Positions 15,185 to 23,543 are shown, numbered from the stretch's first letter. The stretch is DNA of 64,000 bases from SEAL01 sp032153715 (GCA_032153715.1 JALDYR010000003.1:62001-126000); one strand, 5' to 3'. The notes: generated by a model not told the origin, from the letters alone. Numbers and translations are program-made.

Positions 15185-15553
15185 ATGAATATTTATATAT
15201 CCCACTCTGGAAATTATGACTACGACAGCGAACTGTACTCGCCGATCAAAGAGTCTGCACTCGCTAGTGCTCATCAATTCTTTCTGCCGCATGAACCGAA
15301 AAATGCCGGCATTTTAGCAAAAGAAGAATTGCAGCGTACCGACATTCTTGTGGCGGAAGTGTCGTATCCATCAACTGGACAAGGTATTGAGCTTGGCTTG
15401 GCGAGCGTGGTCGGTGTGCCAGTTGCTTGCTTTTATAAGGCTGGTACGAAACCTTCAAATTCGCTACGTTTTGTAACGGATCAGATTATTGAATATAGTA
15501 GCATTCACGATCTACTTACTAAGATTGGTCAGCTTCCCGTACTCGATAAATAA
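15185..15553 (+). CDS. Nucleoside 2-deoxyribosyltransferase-like protein
   Basis: 122 aa. The N-terminal MNIYISHS strand, the DILVAEVSYPSTGQGIELGLASVVGVPVACFY segment (nucleotide-binding loop with S-x-G-x-G-x-E) and overall size match the nucleoside 2-deoxyribosyltransferase/DNPH1 superfamily; the Glu in GQGIELG is the usual catalytic nucleophile position. The family cleaves or transfers the N-glycosidic bond of deoxynucleosides or their monophosphates, which fits a scavenging organism. The longer upstream frame runs through the tRNA gene and is not coding. Confidence 0.75.
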   Translation: MNIYISHSGNYDYDSELYSPIKESALASAHQFFLPHEPKNAGILAKEELQRTDILVAEVSYPSTGQGIELGLASVVGVPVACFYKAGTKPSNSLRFVTDQIIEYSSIHDLLTKIGQLPVLDK

Positions 15554-15645
15554 TTGTCTGCTCTGCTGTTTCGTCAGCGATCTAGATAGTCATAGAACTT
15601 TTACTTATAGGCTCTGGAAATAGAATTTTTAAGTATACTTATAAT

Positions 15646-16383
15646 ATGCTAAATAAAAAGACGAAAAAATCATCCCTCACTCTCCCCAAGAGGGGTATGA
15701 CTACGAAGTCAAAAATTGAATGGGTCATATTAATTCTTCTCGTGTCGCTAATTCCTATAGCTATATGGTCCAATCTTTTTGCCTACGGGTATTACTACCT
15801 GAAATGTGAAGATAAGCCTCTTGAATTGGCTGGAAAATATTACAGAATACCAGGTGATGAAGGCTATGGAATACGCCCTGGCAGTGACTATAGTAATTGT
15901 TCTTACGGGGCGCCATCCGGTGCGCAAAGAGATCCGTCTACTAAAGTGGGCAAGAACATTGCAAAGAAGCAAGCAGAAGCGGCTGAACTTGCACGGTACA
16001 CTGTATATACGCCAAAGGGCTATATAATTACGCCTATAACAAAAACAAACTATGGCGACAGAGTAGAGGCCAACTATACCATTACTACAGATAGCAGGAT
16101 CCAGTTTAGGGTTCGTGAAATGAAGAAGGATAGTATCTTTAGCTACACCAATCTATGCTCGAAGCCGGCGGAAGGAAGTTGGTCTGGTACTGTTATTGGT
16201 AAAGATGATAAAGGCAGAGAGATTTGTAGAACTAATATTAGTAAATATATAAAAGACTACATCGTCGGCGTTAATATAGGAAACACCGCCATTATGCTAC
16301 AGACACCGAATGCTTCAGCGGAGTCCTTGAATGCTGAAGTGACGGCTATTTTTAGTGCAATGGAGCCGCATTCGGGTCAATAA
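15646..16383 (+). CDS. Membrane-anchored exported protein, hypothetical
   Basis: 245 aa. A basic, Thr/Ser-rich N-terminus (about 25 residues), one membrane helix (about 25-45), then an external domain with four Cys (LKCED, SNCSY, NLCSK, EICRT) that could form two disulfides, and a second half rich in beta strands. No family recognised. TATACT ends 6 nt before the ATG, so translation is probably leaderless. Tyr/Lys-rich composition is like other surface proteins of this window. Confidence 0.65.
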   Translation: MLNKKTKKSSLTLPKRGMTTKSKIEWVILILLVSLIPIAIWSNLFAYGYYYLKCEDKPLELAGKYYRIPGDEGYGIRPGSDYSNCSYGAPSGAQRDPSTKVGKNIAKKQAEAAELARYTVYTPKGYIITPITKTNYGDRVEANYTITTDSRIQFRVREMKKDSIFSYTNLCSKPAEGSWSGTVIGKDDKGREICRTNISKYIKDYIVGVNIGNTAIMLQTPNASAESLNAEVTAIFSAMEPHSGQ

Positions 16384-16430
16384 CTTTCGTTAGAGATACG
16401 CCTCAAATAATTCATTAACCTCCAATTGCG

Positions 16431-16464
16431 AAACCCCTTAAACTTAAACGGTCTAAGGGGTTTT
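16431..16464. terminator. Bidirectional terminator
   Basis: 10-bp perfect stem (16431-16440 with 16454-16463), 13-nt loop, TTTT on the plus strand. Located between convergent genes. Confidence 0.75.
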
Positions 16465-16482
16465 CCATGTGCTTCTATGCAC

Positions 16483-18495
16483 CTATAGCTGAGGGACCAG
16501 CTCGGCAATCGCCTGCCCCACTGTTCGGACTGGAATTCCGGCGGCTTGGATCGCGTTTAGGTGGCTGGTGAACATCGTGGTGCTGGTGCCGTAGGTTGGG
16601 TCCTGAAGTGGTGAACCGACTTCGTGATAGACCAGGACGAGCCATGATTTGTCATTCTTTGCTTGCTGAACCCATGTATTAACTTGCGCGGCGGTGGTAC
16701 TACTGAGGATGTTCTGGACCTTGATGTTATAGATATCTATAGTATCTTTGGTGTTGAATCCGACGTCAGTTGAACGATGTGAGCGGTAGTATTTTTTGAT
16801 CTCAGTTAGTACGTTCGAGTTGTATTCCCCGTACGGGCTGGCGAAGTCATCGGCGACTCCGGCCGCTCCGAACCACGTCCGTAGTTGCGACTGCGACCCG
16901 GCTAATTCGTTCGTTAGATTGGCGGCCGATAGCTGTGTTAAGTGCGGGTGGCTAATGGTGTGCGAATCAAGCTCGTGGCCGCGGTCTTTGAGTGATTGCA
17001 TCTGTGCGACGGTCATATAATCCGGGAACGTGACAGTGTTGGTTAATAGATAGAAGGTTGCGTCCATATTGCGCGCGTCGAGGGCTGGGGCTGCATTTGT
17101 GTGTTGATTGCGCCAGCCGTCATCAAGGGTGATACTGACAAGTCCTTGGTTGAAACCTTGCGGTATGTATTCTGTGAGTGAGTAATCATCGGTCGTAACG
17201 TTACCGTTCTTCGCGAGCGCTTGGTAAATAGTGACGCTTTTTGCATTTGTCGGTGCGGTAAATATTGCTTTTGATTGCTTCCAAGTGCTTGATACCGGTA
17301 CGGTGCCGAGTGAGAAATATTGTATGCTGTTGTTCGTCATGGTGACCGCTGCATTTAATTCGGTATCGGCAGTGCTTTGATACCAGTTGCTAAACAAGTA
17401 GGCTTTACCTGGCGTGACCGGAACGTTTGCAAAGGACCATTTGGCATCACCGTTTACGTAACCGCTGGTCGTAACTTTGACGCTGCGAGACCCGGTGTGA
17501 CCAGTCGTTAGGTAGCTAAACTGCGTCGTATTCGTACCCCATTTATTCGATGACCAACTGGCTGGCGTGGTGGCGTTGGCAGCTGTTTCGACAGATGGAT
17601 TAACGATGAAATTGGTGCCGGTTGGCGGCGGCGTGGTTGTATTGTTGACGGTTACGGTGGCTGTCGCGGTCGCGGTCAGTCCGCCTGTGTTGCGGGCGAC
17701 GGCGCTGATGCTGTGACTGCCGTTTGTAAGGGTTGTTGAGTTAAGACTGGCGGAGTATGGCGCAGTGGTATCCTCGGCCCCGATATTATTGCCGTCGACT
17801 TTGAACTGCACGCCGGCGACGCCAGTTGAGTCGCTAGCATTGGCGCTAACAGTCTGCGTCCCGCTGACTGTCGCGTTATTTACTGGCGTAGTAATACTGA
17901 CGGTTGGCGGCGTGCCGGTTGGTGGCGTAGATAAATCTTCCAGGTAGTAGGCGTCAGTCTGTAGACTGCCTACTCTGCTGATCAGGTGGTAGAATGTTGC
18001 GGTCTTGACGTTGGCTGGCGTCGTAAATGTAGCTGATGCTTCTTTCCAGGTGTTGCTAGCGGTGACGTCCCCGAGCCATGCGTACGAAACTGCGCCAGTC
18101 GTGCTAGTGTAGGAAAGTTCTAGGCTGGTGGCGACATTTGATATGTACCAATCAGATAATTTGTACTGCGTATTTGGTTTCAAGGTGACCGGCGAGCTCA
18201 TCCATTTGGCGTCGCCGTTCGAGTAGCTGGCGACGTTGATACCAAGGCTACGCGCGCCGTCTTTGCCGTCAGTTCGCCAGGTATAGGTAGAGTTATTTGT
18301 ACCCCATCCCCCCTGAGTCCAGTTCGCCGGCACGCTTGTGGGCGTACCGGCGGTTTCTGCTGATGGATTAGCGATTAAGTTTGGTCCTGCTGCAAAGCTG
18401 TTTAGGACAGTGAGCAGCGGCAGTATGACCATTGCCAGCATCCCGATGAGAATTCCGGATCTCTTTGATACATTTGACATAAACCTATATCCCAT
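16483..18495 (-). CDS. Large secreted polysaccharide deacetylase with carbohydrate-binding-like and Ig-like domains
   Basis: 670 aa; start at 18495 chosen because CGGGAGGATGCAAAT precedes it. Signal/anchor helix at about 13-35. Then a beta-sandwich module (about 40-190, NLIANPSAET...NW), an Ig-like domain (about 200-295, VSITTPVNNATVSG...), a second copy of the first module (about 300-450, FIVNPSVETA...SW), and the NodB domain (about 460-670) with TLDDGW, SHTISH, FASPYG and LVLVYHE. The duplicated modules share the NP-S-x-ET start and a KW...W core and probably bind glycans. It likely deacetylates the organism's own envelope glycan or that of its host. Divergent from LysM-Rpf. Confidence 0.9.
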   Translation of the reverse strand: MGYRFMSNVSKRSGILIGMLAMVILPLLTVLNSFAAGPNLIANPSAETAGTPTSVPANWTQGGWGTNNSTYTWRTDGKDGARSLGINVASYSNGDAKWMSSPVTLKPNTQYKLSDWYISNVATSLELSYTSTTGAVSYAWLGDVTASNTWKEASATFTTPANVKTATFYHLISRVGSLQTDAYYLEDLSTPPTGTPPTVSITTPVNNATVSGTQTVSANASDSTGVAGVQFKVDGNNIGAEDTTAPYSASLNSTTLTNGSHSISAVARNTGGLTATATATVTVNNTTTPPPTGTNFIVNPSVETAANATTPASWSSNKWGTNTTQFSYLTTGHTGSRSVKVTTSGYVNGDAKWSFANVPVTPGKAYLFSNWYQSTADTELNAAVTMTNNSIQYFSLGTVPVSSTWKQSKAIFTAPTNAKSVTIYQALAKNGNVTTDDYSLTEYIPQGFNQGLVSITLDDGWRNQHTNAAPALDARNMDATFYLLTNTVTFPDYMTVAQMQSLKDRGHELDSHTISHPHLTQLSAANLTNELAGSQSQLRTWFGAAGVADDFASPYGEYNSNVLTEIKKYYRSHRSTDVGFNTKDTIDIYNIKVQNILSSTTAAQVNTWVQQAKNDKSWLVLVYHEVGSPLQDPTYGTSTTMFTSHLNAIQAAGIPVRTVGQAIAELVPQL

Positions 18496-18511
18496 ATTTG
18501 CATCCTCCCGA

Positions 18512-18539
18512 CTTATATGATGTATTGTGGACTTGACAA
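18512..18539 (-). promoter_or_regulatory. Promoter of the large deacetylase gene
   Basis: Minus strand TTGTCA, 16 bp, TATAAG; leader about 15 nt. Confidence 0.6.
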
Positions 18540-18815
18540 ATATATTTGTAAATATGAATCCGTACATATCACAGCTAATACTCACCTAATGAACCGCAAG
18601 ATTTATTATGATTACCACACCACCTTAATATATAAAGCACAATACAAAACAGCTGTTTTTCATATTAGCGCTCCGGGGTCACGGAAAAATAATTACCAGC
18701 TAAAACTAAATAAAAAAACCAGATAAATACCTGGTATATTCAGAGGATTATCATATAAGCTATGTAGTGTAATAGACAACGCTTATGTTTTTATTGATGG
18801 TGTTTATCTAGACGA
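18540..18815. other. AT-rich intergenic stretch, no gene seen
   Basis: About 275 bp upstream of the divergent promoters. Contains a 5-bp hairpin (ACCAG...CTGGT near 18718-18735) and many short A/T tracts, but no frame with a start site and no strong promoter beyond those listed. Confidence 0.5.
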
Positions 18816-18885
18816 AAAAAACACGCACATGCCAAATATTGACAACATGCTTATGCTGCGTTACGATGGTATTTGTGTGTTTTTT
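18816..18885 (+). promoter_or_regulatory. LysM-Rpf promoter enclosed by a long imperfect inverted repeat
   Basis: TTGACA (18839-18844), 17 bp, TACGAT (18862-18867). The 19-nt arms 18816-18834 and 18867-18885 are complementary except at three positions, so the promoter lies inside the loop of a cruciform-like repeat and the right arm begins at the -10. The 5' leader (about 86 nt) also holds a 4-bp hairpin at 18886-18896 and a pairing AACCC/GGGTT just before the ribosome binding site. Confidence 0.5.
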
Positions 18886-18959
18886 GGCAGTGTGCCATAA
18901 GCACATTAACCCACAATGTATTTAATCAGAAAATTCACGGGTTGAATAGGAGGAAATGA

Positions 18960-19562
18960 ATGAAATCTAAAGTAATTTTTACCACTGTTGCAGTGGCGGG
19001 CATAGTTGCCCTGTTTGGCGGGTCGTCGGCGTTTGCTATGGACCAACCTACGTCGAACATGGTCACCGTCAAGCCAGGCGACAGTCTTTCAAAAATTGCT
19101 CAGGAACATAATACGACATATCAGCGTATTTTTGATGCAAACACTGACATCCAGAACCCAAATGTCATTAATCCGGGACAGAATTTCCGCATTCCGGCAG
19201 CTGACGAACAGCTTGCCTCACGCGTCATTTCAACTGCTTCACCAGTAGTTGCAGCGCAACCTACTCCACAGCGAACCTACACTAAATCTGCCTCGGCTGC
19301 GGCACCTGTCGCCGGCGGTAGTACGTGGGATCAAATTGCACAATGTGAATCCGGTGGCAACTGGGCGATCAATACTGGTAACGGATACCAGGGCGGTCTA
19401 CAGTTCTCACCTAGCACCTGGACCGGTCACGGTGGTGGCGCCTATGCCCCATCTGCTAACCAGGCAACTCGCGAACAGCAAATCGCAATCGCAGAAAAAG
19501 TTCTCGCTTCGCAAGGCTACGGCGCATGGCCTGCGTGTACCAGCAAACTTGGTCTTCGATAA
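18960..19562 (+). CDS. LysM and Rpf-like transglycosylase protein
   Basis: 200 aa; AGGAGG 6 nt before the ATG. Signal peptide at 1-26 ending in SSAFA. LysM domain at about 34-80 (VTVKPGDSLSKIAQEH...NPGQNFRIP), Ala/Pro linker, and a C-terminal domain (about 120-200) with WDQIAQCESGGNW, GGLQFSPSTW and ACTSKLG: the resuscitation-promoting-factor fold with its catalytic Glu and paired Cys. Rpf enzymes cut peptidoglycan glycan strands; LysM binds peptidoglycan. Exported, it could remodel the cell's own wall or act on an actinobacterial host. Long, structured leader suggests regulation. Confidence 0.92.
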   Translation: MKSKVIFTTVAVAGIVALFGGSSAFAMDQPTSNMVTVKPGDSLSKIAQEHNTTYQRIFDANTDIQNPNVINPGQNFRIPAADEQLASRVISTASPVVAAQPTPQRTYTKSASAAAPVAGGSTWDQIAQCESGGNWAINTGNGYQGGLQFSPSTWTGHGGGAYAPSANQATREQQIAIAEKVLASQGYGAWPACTSKLGLR

Positions 19563-19594
19563 AGACAAATAAGAATTAGAGCTCCACACTCAAT

Positions 19595-19625
19595 CAAACA
19601 AGACGCTACACCGGCGTCTTGTTTG
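19595..19625 (+). terminator. Terminator of LysM-Rpf
   Basis: 12-bp perfect stem (19595-19606 with 19614-19625), 7-nt loop; the 3' arm ends CTTGTTTGC. Confidence 0.8.
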
Positions 19626-19691
19626 CTATATCAGATACTTTCGTATACACTGGCGTATACTATCGCACCTTCCTAGCAAAGGAGTGAGACC

Positions 19692-19961
19692 ATGTCTGAG
19701 GTATCGATCCAGGATCGTCTCGCAGGGAGCATCAAGGAATTTGTCGAGGGGCATCTCGACCTGATTGATGAGGAGATGGCGCAAGTTATTATTTCATGCG
19801 GCACAGACTTCAACGCGATTGATGCGTATCTGAAATCGGTGGACATGTGGACTCGCCGAGGTCGCATTGCAAACGCTGCATTGATACGGATACGTTACCT
19901 GCAAGGCTATGTTTCGTCATCATCCGACACACCCGCTCCTTTCCCGCCCGCATCATGCTGA
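19692..19961 (+). CDS. Small helical hypothetical protein, 89 aa
   Basis: AAAGGAGTGAGACC before the ATG and a TATACT -10 at 19656. Predominantly helical (EFVEGHLDLIDEEMAQVI...NAALIRIRYLQGYV) with a Ser/Pro tail. First member of a run of short single-gene cassettes. No family recognised. Confidence 0.6.
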   Translation: MSEVSIQDRLAGSIKEFVEGHLDLIDEEMAQVIISCGTDFNAIDAYLKSVDMWTRRGRIANAALIRIRYLQGYVSSSSDTPAPFPPASC

Positions 19962-19973
19962 GCTTTAGTAGAA

Positions 19974-20000
19974 AGTGCCCATGGTGTTGGGCGCTTTTTA
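19974..20000 (+). terminator. Terminator of the 89-aa gene
   Basis: 7-bp stem with one G-U (19974-19980 with 19989-19995) followed by T5. Confidence 0.75.
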
Positions 20001-20012
20001 TTTAAAAAGTAA

Positions 20013-20040
20013 ATGAGCCCCTAGTTTCCTAAGGGCTCAT
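20013..20040 (-). terminator. Terminator for the minus-strand 20099-20341 gene
   Basis: 8-bp perfect stem (20013-20020 with 20033-20040); the minus strand continues TTACTTTTTAAA. Confidence 0.65.
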
Positions 20041-20098
20041 CCGGGTGCCAGTTGATGTGGTTGGTGGACTGGAAATGCAGCATTGCATTTTACTAAAG

Positions 20099-20341
20099 TT
20101 ACTTTCCCTCGGTGGGCTCCTGCTGAGCATCCACGGTCGATATATCTTTACAGTCATCCTCGAAGGCTGACATGTCTGTGAGGTCGCCCATGGAGCGGAT
20201 CTGCTCTACGAGTTGGCTTACTGTTCGTATAAACTCTTCTCCGGTCAGTTTACCTGCGCCGAATTCGATGCGCGCCTTTCGTATGCGTCCCTTCAGGGCT
20301 GCACGCTCGTGAAGCTCTTTGGGTGTATGCTCTCTGTACAT
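20099..20341 (-). CDS. Small charged helical protein, 80 aa
   Basis: Start placed at ATG 20341 because GGAGGTAGAA lies directly before it; a GTG 21 nt upstream has no site. Composition and pattern (KELHERAALKGRIRKARIEFGAGKLTGEEFIRTVSQLVEQI) suggest an SHOCT-like or coiled-coil helical pair, followed by an acidic tail. Function unknown. Confidence 0.6.
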   Translation of the reverse strand: MYREHTPKELHERAALKGRIRKARIEFGAGKLTGEEFIRTVSQLVEQIRSMGDLTDMSAFEDDCKDISTVDAQQEPTEGK

Positions 20342-20451
20342 TTCTACCTCCAGATTTGGCACCCGGAATGGCTAAATCATAGCATACTTCCTACGATGTG
20401 GCGACGGTGCCTGATTGTAGGCATGTCTATTTATTATTTTATAATTCATGA

Positions 20452-20482
20452 TATAATATATCTATAGACACGTCCGGTGTCT
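20452..20482 (+). promoter_or_regulatory. -10 element and 5'-terminal mRNA hairpin
   Basis: TATAAT at 20452-20457; the RNA would start near 20464 and immediately form a 6-bp hairpin (20466-20471 with 20477-20482, loop GTCCG). The A/T-rich -35 side resembles the promoter at 9613-9641. Confidence 0.5.
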
Positions 20483-20510
20483 TGTTTATTTGAGAGGTGT
20501 TGGTTCAGCA

Positions 20511-20831
20511 ATGGGTTCTGGCCGTCATGGACTTTGGGAAATGAACATTCGTGAAGATTTGCAGGTTGTGCGGGTCCCCATTCCGCATGGAATGATGACG
20601 AACGCGCGAAATACGCGAACGGACGACGAGGTCGTTGCTATAAAGCGTGATGATGCCAGGCGTAAAATCTACAAACGCTTTGGTGAATATTATTACGATG
20701 CGTGTGGCGGTCACCCCAGCCCAGATGACGATTTTTCGGATCTCGATATTGTGTACAGGGGATACGCTACTCAGGAGCAGATCGACTACGAGCCTGACTG
20801 GCCGTTCCCGTCCGATCCCCGCGACGGATAA
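20511..20831 (+). CDS. Hypothetical acidic/aromatic protein, 106 aa
   Basis: ATG 20511 follows GAGAGGTGTTGG at a longish distance; a TTG at 20490 would overlap that site. Contains a basic part (IKRDDARRKIYKRFG) and an acidic, Tyr- and Pro-rich C-terminus (PSPDDDFSDLDIVYRGY). No family recognised. Own promoter and a very strong terminator. Confidence 0.55.
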   Translation: MGSGRHGLWEMNIREDLQVVRVPIPHGMMTNARNTRTDDEVVAIKRDDARRKIYKRFGEYYYDACGGHPSPDDDFSDLDIVYRGYATQEQIDYEPDWPFPSDPRDG

Positions 20832-20842
20832 CACCTCATCAT

Positions 20843-20887
20843 CCCGCCTTCACGTGAGTCGCAATGACTCACGTGAAGGCGGGTTTT
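20843..20887 (+). terminator. Strong terminator, 18-bp perfect stem
   Basis: 20843-20860 pairs with 20866-20883 without mismatch, loop GCAAT, then TTTT. Confidence 0.9.
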
Positions 20888-20904
20888 CTATTTTTCTGGA
20901 ATAT

Positions 20905-20936
20905 GAAATGTCCGACCCTCGTGAAAGAGTCGGACA
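20905..20936 (-). terminator. Terminator of the minus-strand zinc-ribbon-like gene
   Basis: 8-bp stem (20909-20916 with 20929-20936) extended by an inner CTC/GAG; minus strand continues TTTCATATTCC. Confidence 0.6.
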
Positions 20937-20945
20937 AGCTCATGA

Positions 20946-21215
20946 TTAGAAATTTGAGAGTGGACAAGGCGTTGCTGAGTTCGGTAAGTTGTGCGGGAGG
21001 TAATATTTTCCTCCAGGACCCATCTCGACGCGTTGCTTGCAGTGCGGACATGTTGAGTATGTCTTGTGTTGTTCGTTCACTGCTTGCATTTTCAACTTCT
21101 TTTGTCTTTGTCGCTCTTTCTTTTTGCTGGGCTTCGGCTGTACTTTTTTGCGTACCGGAAGCGTGATCCACCGGCCTGGCTTGAGGGTTCGGACTCCTCT
21201 GCGTGGTTTTGACAC
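20946..21215 (-). CDS. Small basic protein with zinc-ribbon-like C-terminus, 89 aa, GTG start
   Basis: GTG 21215 follows AAGGAGAGG at the right distance, which selects this frame over a longer overlapping one. Very basic N-terminal half (KKVQPKPSKKKERQRQKKLK) likely to bind nucleic acid; C-terminal CPHCKQRV, then a His and a Cys (LPHNLPNSATPCPLSNF) that could complete a zinc site. Function unknown. Confidence 0.6.
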   Translation of the reverse strand: MSKPRRGVRTLKPGRWITLPVRKKVQPKPSKKKERQRQKKLKMQAVNEQHKTYSTCPHCKQRVEMGPGGKYYLPHNLPNSATPCPLSNF

Positions 21216-21354
21216 GACCTCTCCTTGATCTAGTGAGCGTAGGACGTATTATACAATATTTGTAAACTCTGTCATATTCGGTCATACTAAAAGTACAGTG
21301 TAGTAAAAGCTACATGCACATTCACACAGTTACAATCCTGGAAAGGATATGACG

Positions 21355-22299
21355 ATGAGAAAGCTAGTCGCGTTACTGCTTGCTATTGCGTTGTCGCTAT
21401 TGATGGGCTGCGGTGTCGCAAATGATAACATTGCAACATCGTCGACGACGTCGCGCGCGCAAACAACTGCAGTGACAAAAACCAAGCCACCAACGCCGAC
21501 GCAAAGCTCGCGCGGCGGCGGTTGTGCGAGCACGGGTGATATTCAGAAATGCACCACTACAATCCCTCAGGCAGCACAAGGTGCGCGACCTCCTCGTGTC
21601 GAGACGCCTAACACGAACGGCTATGGTTATACAGTAGCCGAATATATCGACTGGGTTGTCGAGAGTGCAAACACCATGTGGACTCGGTGGTTTTACGCCA
21701 ATGGCTTTCAGCAGCCATACGTTTGGATTAGGATGGTCTTTCCCGAAGATCAACCAATTCAGAGCAAGTGCCTTGACCCCGACACTCAGAAAGAAGCGGT
21801 TGTCACGGCATCGACATCCAATGCATTTTACTGCCCGCTGGATGTAATCGTGAGCAATAATACTCGCTACCAAGGGTCGTTGATCATTCCGATCACCTCC
21901 CTGCAAAAGGCGTGGACTGGTGACATCTTTGGCAAGCAGAGCCAGAACCCCGGTGATTTTGCGGCGGCGATGATCATTGCTCATGAGTTTGGCCATCACG
22001 TCCAAGACGAGCTGTCGATTCAAAGTCAGCATCCCCGCCCCAGTGGCAAGTATGCTGAGTTGATCGCTGATTGTTTTGCCGGCAATTGGGCGGCGTCGCA
22101 GTACGCTAAGGGCACTCTGGAAAAAGGCGACATGCTTGAAGCGGTAGGTGCGCTAAAGGTCTCGGGTGATCCCTATGTTGCAACTAACAGTCACGGCACG
22201 GCCGATGAACGTATTGCTGCCATGATGGTGGGTTATGGGGGATCACAGGGCCAGAACCCTGGCGATCCGCGCGAATGTTTTGCCAGATACTGGCATTAG
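21355..22299 (+). CDS. Lipoprotein neutral zinc metallopeptidase
   Basis: 314 aa from ATG 21355 (ATG 21349 is too close to the GGAAAGGAT site). Lipoprotein signal: MRKLVALLLAIALSLLMGC, lipidated at that Cys. After a Thr-rich linker comes a YpfJ-type peptidase domain with HEFGHH (zinc His pair and Glu) near residue 205, a later Glu in YAELIADCFAG (third ligand) and NSHGTADER. The domain is outside the membrane. Such proteases have unknown natural substrates; a role in handling host or own surface proteins is inference. Own terminator. Confidence 0.88.
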   Translation: MRKLVALLLAIALSLLMGCGVANDNIATSSTTSRAQTTAVTKTKPPTPTQSSRGGGCASTGDIQKCTTTIPQAAQGARPPRVETPNTNGYGYTVAEYIDWVVESANTMWTRWFYANGFQQPYVWIRMVFPEDQPIQSKCLDPDTQKEAVVTASTSNAFYCPLDVIVSNNTRYQGSLIIPITSLQKAWTGDIFGKQSQNPGDFAAAMIIAHEFGHHVQDELSIQSQHPRPSGKYAELIADCFAGNWAASQYAKGTLEKGDMLEAVGALKVSGDPYVATNSHGTADERIAAMMVGYGGSQGQNPGDPRECFARYWH

Positions 22300-22345
22300 C
22301 CGGCGCGCTGTTCTCTGTCCTCATTTCGGGATTGTAACTGTAACT

Positions 22346-22378
22346 AGTGGCCGCATCAATATGCATGATGCGGCCACT
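22346..22378 (+). terminator. 13-bp hairpin after the metallopeptidase
   Basis: 22346-22358 pairs perfectly with 22366-22378, loop ATATGCA; weak T-run. Lies between convergent genes. Confidence 0.65.
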
Positions 22379-22392
22379 CTACTGTGTAGATT

Positions 22393-23070
22393 CTACTGAT
22401 CTTCTTCGTTTATCTCGCGAATAAAAGCGGCTATATGCTCCGCAGTTTTGTTGTTGTCGTCCAGTTCGTCTTTAAGCCCCTCCTCCATTTGCGTGATAGC
22501 GCCCATGGTGTAGGCTAGTCCGACACCTGCATCGAGGAGTAGTTGCGCACGTGGGTCGCTCTGAAGGCCGAACGTACCTGCAACAAGTATCGATAGCGGT
22601 GAAATGACGCCATAGAGTTTTGGGTGCGAGACGAGCATGGCATGCCTGGTGTCGTTAGTGAAACTTTTAATTTGGTGGCTATCATAGCCCCTCATTTCTC
22701 TCATCTGTTCTGTAAAATCATGAAATTTGGTAGGAAAAAGTGAATGTCTGTCGGCGAAAGCGACTGTATTTTCAAACCCAAGAACAAAATGTCTCGAGCC
22801 GAATCCTGACTCGTATCCCATCATTGTGTAACCCCAGTTGACAGCCAGCGAGTTCATGCCGGCGTTGTTCTCATCTTGCTTTTTGTCGGTGCGCCAGCGT
22901 TCGGCCTGATTAAATCTAAAAAGTGAAAGTTTTTGATGGACCTCGGCCACGTTCCCGTATTGCAATGACTGAATTTGCCCAAGCATTTTCCTCTCTAGCT
23001 CGCCGTCAAGGTCACCTACTGGAAAGTCGGCGTTCGGCGATGGTTGCGGTATACGATCGGGTGTTGCCAT
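22393..23070 (-). CDS. Orphan protein, paralogue of 25999-26685
   Basis: 225 aa from ATG 23070 (an upstream TTG start is less likely). Shares with the 25999-26685 protein the opening xRIPQ/K...FPVG/FPIGE, a central aromatic segment (NWGYTMMGYESGFGSRHFVLGF against VWGHRKVPL...QQFYAGF) and the best block, LLDAGVGLAYTMGAITQMEEGLKDEL against LLHAGVGLAYLMTTATQMEHAYRQEL. Mostly helical, no membrane helix predicted by eye. No family recognised. Upstream both genes share TACAGTGA before the start. Confidence 0.65.
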   Translation of the reverse strand: MATPDRIPQPSPNADFPVGDLDGELERKMLGQIQSLQYGNVAEVHQKLSLFRFNQAERWRTDKKQDENNAGMNSLAVNWGYTMMGYESGFGSRHFVLGFENTVAFADRHSLFPTKFHDFTEQMREMRGYDSHQIKSFTNDTRHAMLVSHPKLYGVISPLSILVAGTFGLQSDPRAQLLLDAGVGLAYTMGAITQMEEGLKDELDDNNKTAEHIAAFIREINEEDQ

Positions 23071-23128
23071 GACATTCTCACTGTACGGCCTTATAGACAA
23101 GTGTGCAATGCCTTAAGGGGTGATGATA

Positions 23129-23179
23129 TTGATACTTATGCTAAAAAATGTTATTATAAAATGTTGAGCAATCCTGCTC
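23129..23179 (+). promoter_or_regulatory. Consensus promoter and 5'-terminal hairpin
   Basis: TTGATA, 17 bp, TATTAT (23152-23157). The RNA would begin near 23164 and fold at once (23166-23170 with 23175-23179, loop ATCC). Confidence 0.6.
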
Positions 23180-23203
23180 GGAACCTTTATTCAGGAGCTA
23201 GTT

Positions 23204-23533
23204 TTGACTATGCAGACTATTTTGTACATTACTGCTGTACTGACTACGATCGCTTGGATCGCATGGGCGACGGCGTGGCATGCGGCAATCAGACGACCCT
23301 CATCGAAATGGCAAGAGACATCCTACAACCCTACCCCTGTTACTGCATTTATTTCCGAAATTCCCACTTCCCCTCGACGATCGCCGGGACGACACGCCCA
23401 GACTGCTTCGCGCAACTACATCATTAAGGATGGTATAAAGTTCGTCACGTTTCATAGCCCCGTCACCCACTCCAAACAAACGATTAGAGGAAAGATTCCA
23501 TTACCAAGGCTGGATGCTCAATTCGTGAAATAA
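23204..23533 (+). CDS. Small protein with N-terminal membrane helix, 109 aa
   Basis: AGGAG sits 6 nt before TTG 23204 and 12 nt before ATG 23210; either may be used. Membrane helix at about 4-27 (ILYITAVLTTIAWIAWATAW), then a Pro/Ser/Arg-rich stretch and a short basic, strand-like C-terminus. No family recognised. Confidence 0.6.
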   Translation: MTMQTILYITAVLTTIAWIAWATAWHAAIRRPSSKWQETSYNPTPVTAFISEIPTSPRRSPGRHAQTASRNYIIKDGIKFVTFHSPVTHSKQTIRGKIPLPRLDAQFVK

Positions 23534-23543
23534 CCTCACGATC

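Noticed and set aside
18816..18960. ydaO (c-di-AMP) riboswitch upstream of LysM-Rpf
   Set aside because: The mRNA leader is only about 86 nt and none of the ydaO consensus segments is recognisable.
20869..21285. 138-aa minus-strand frame overlapping the zinc-ribbon-like gene
   Set aside because: The other frame has AAGGAGAGG before GTG 21215 and a complete Cys/His set; this one has neither.
21397..22032. 211-aa minus-strand frame inside the metallopeptidase gene
   Set aside because: Shadow of a gene with a lipobox and HEFGHH motif.
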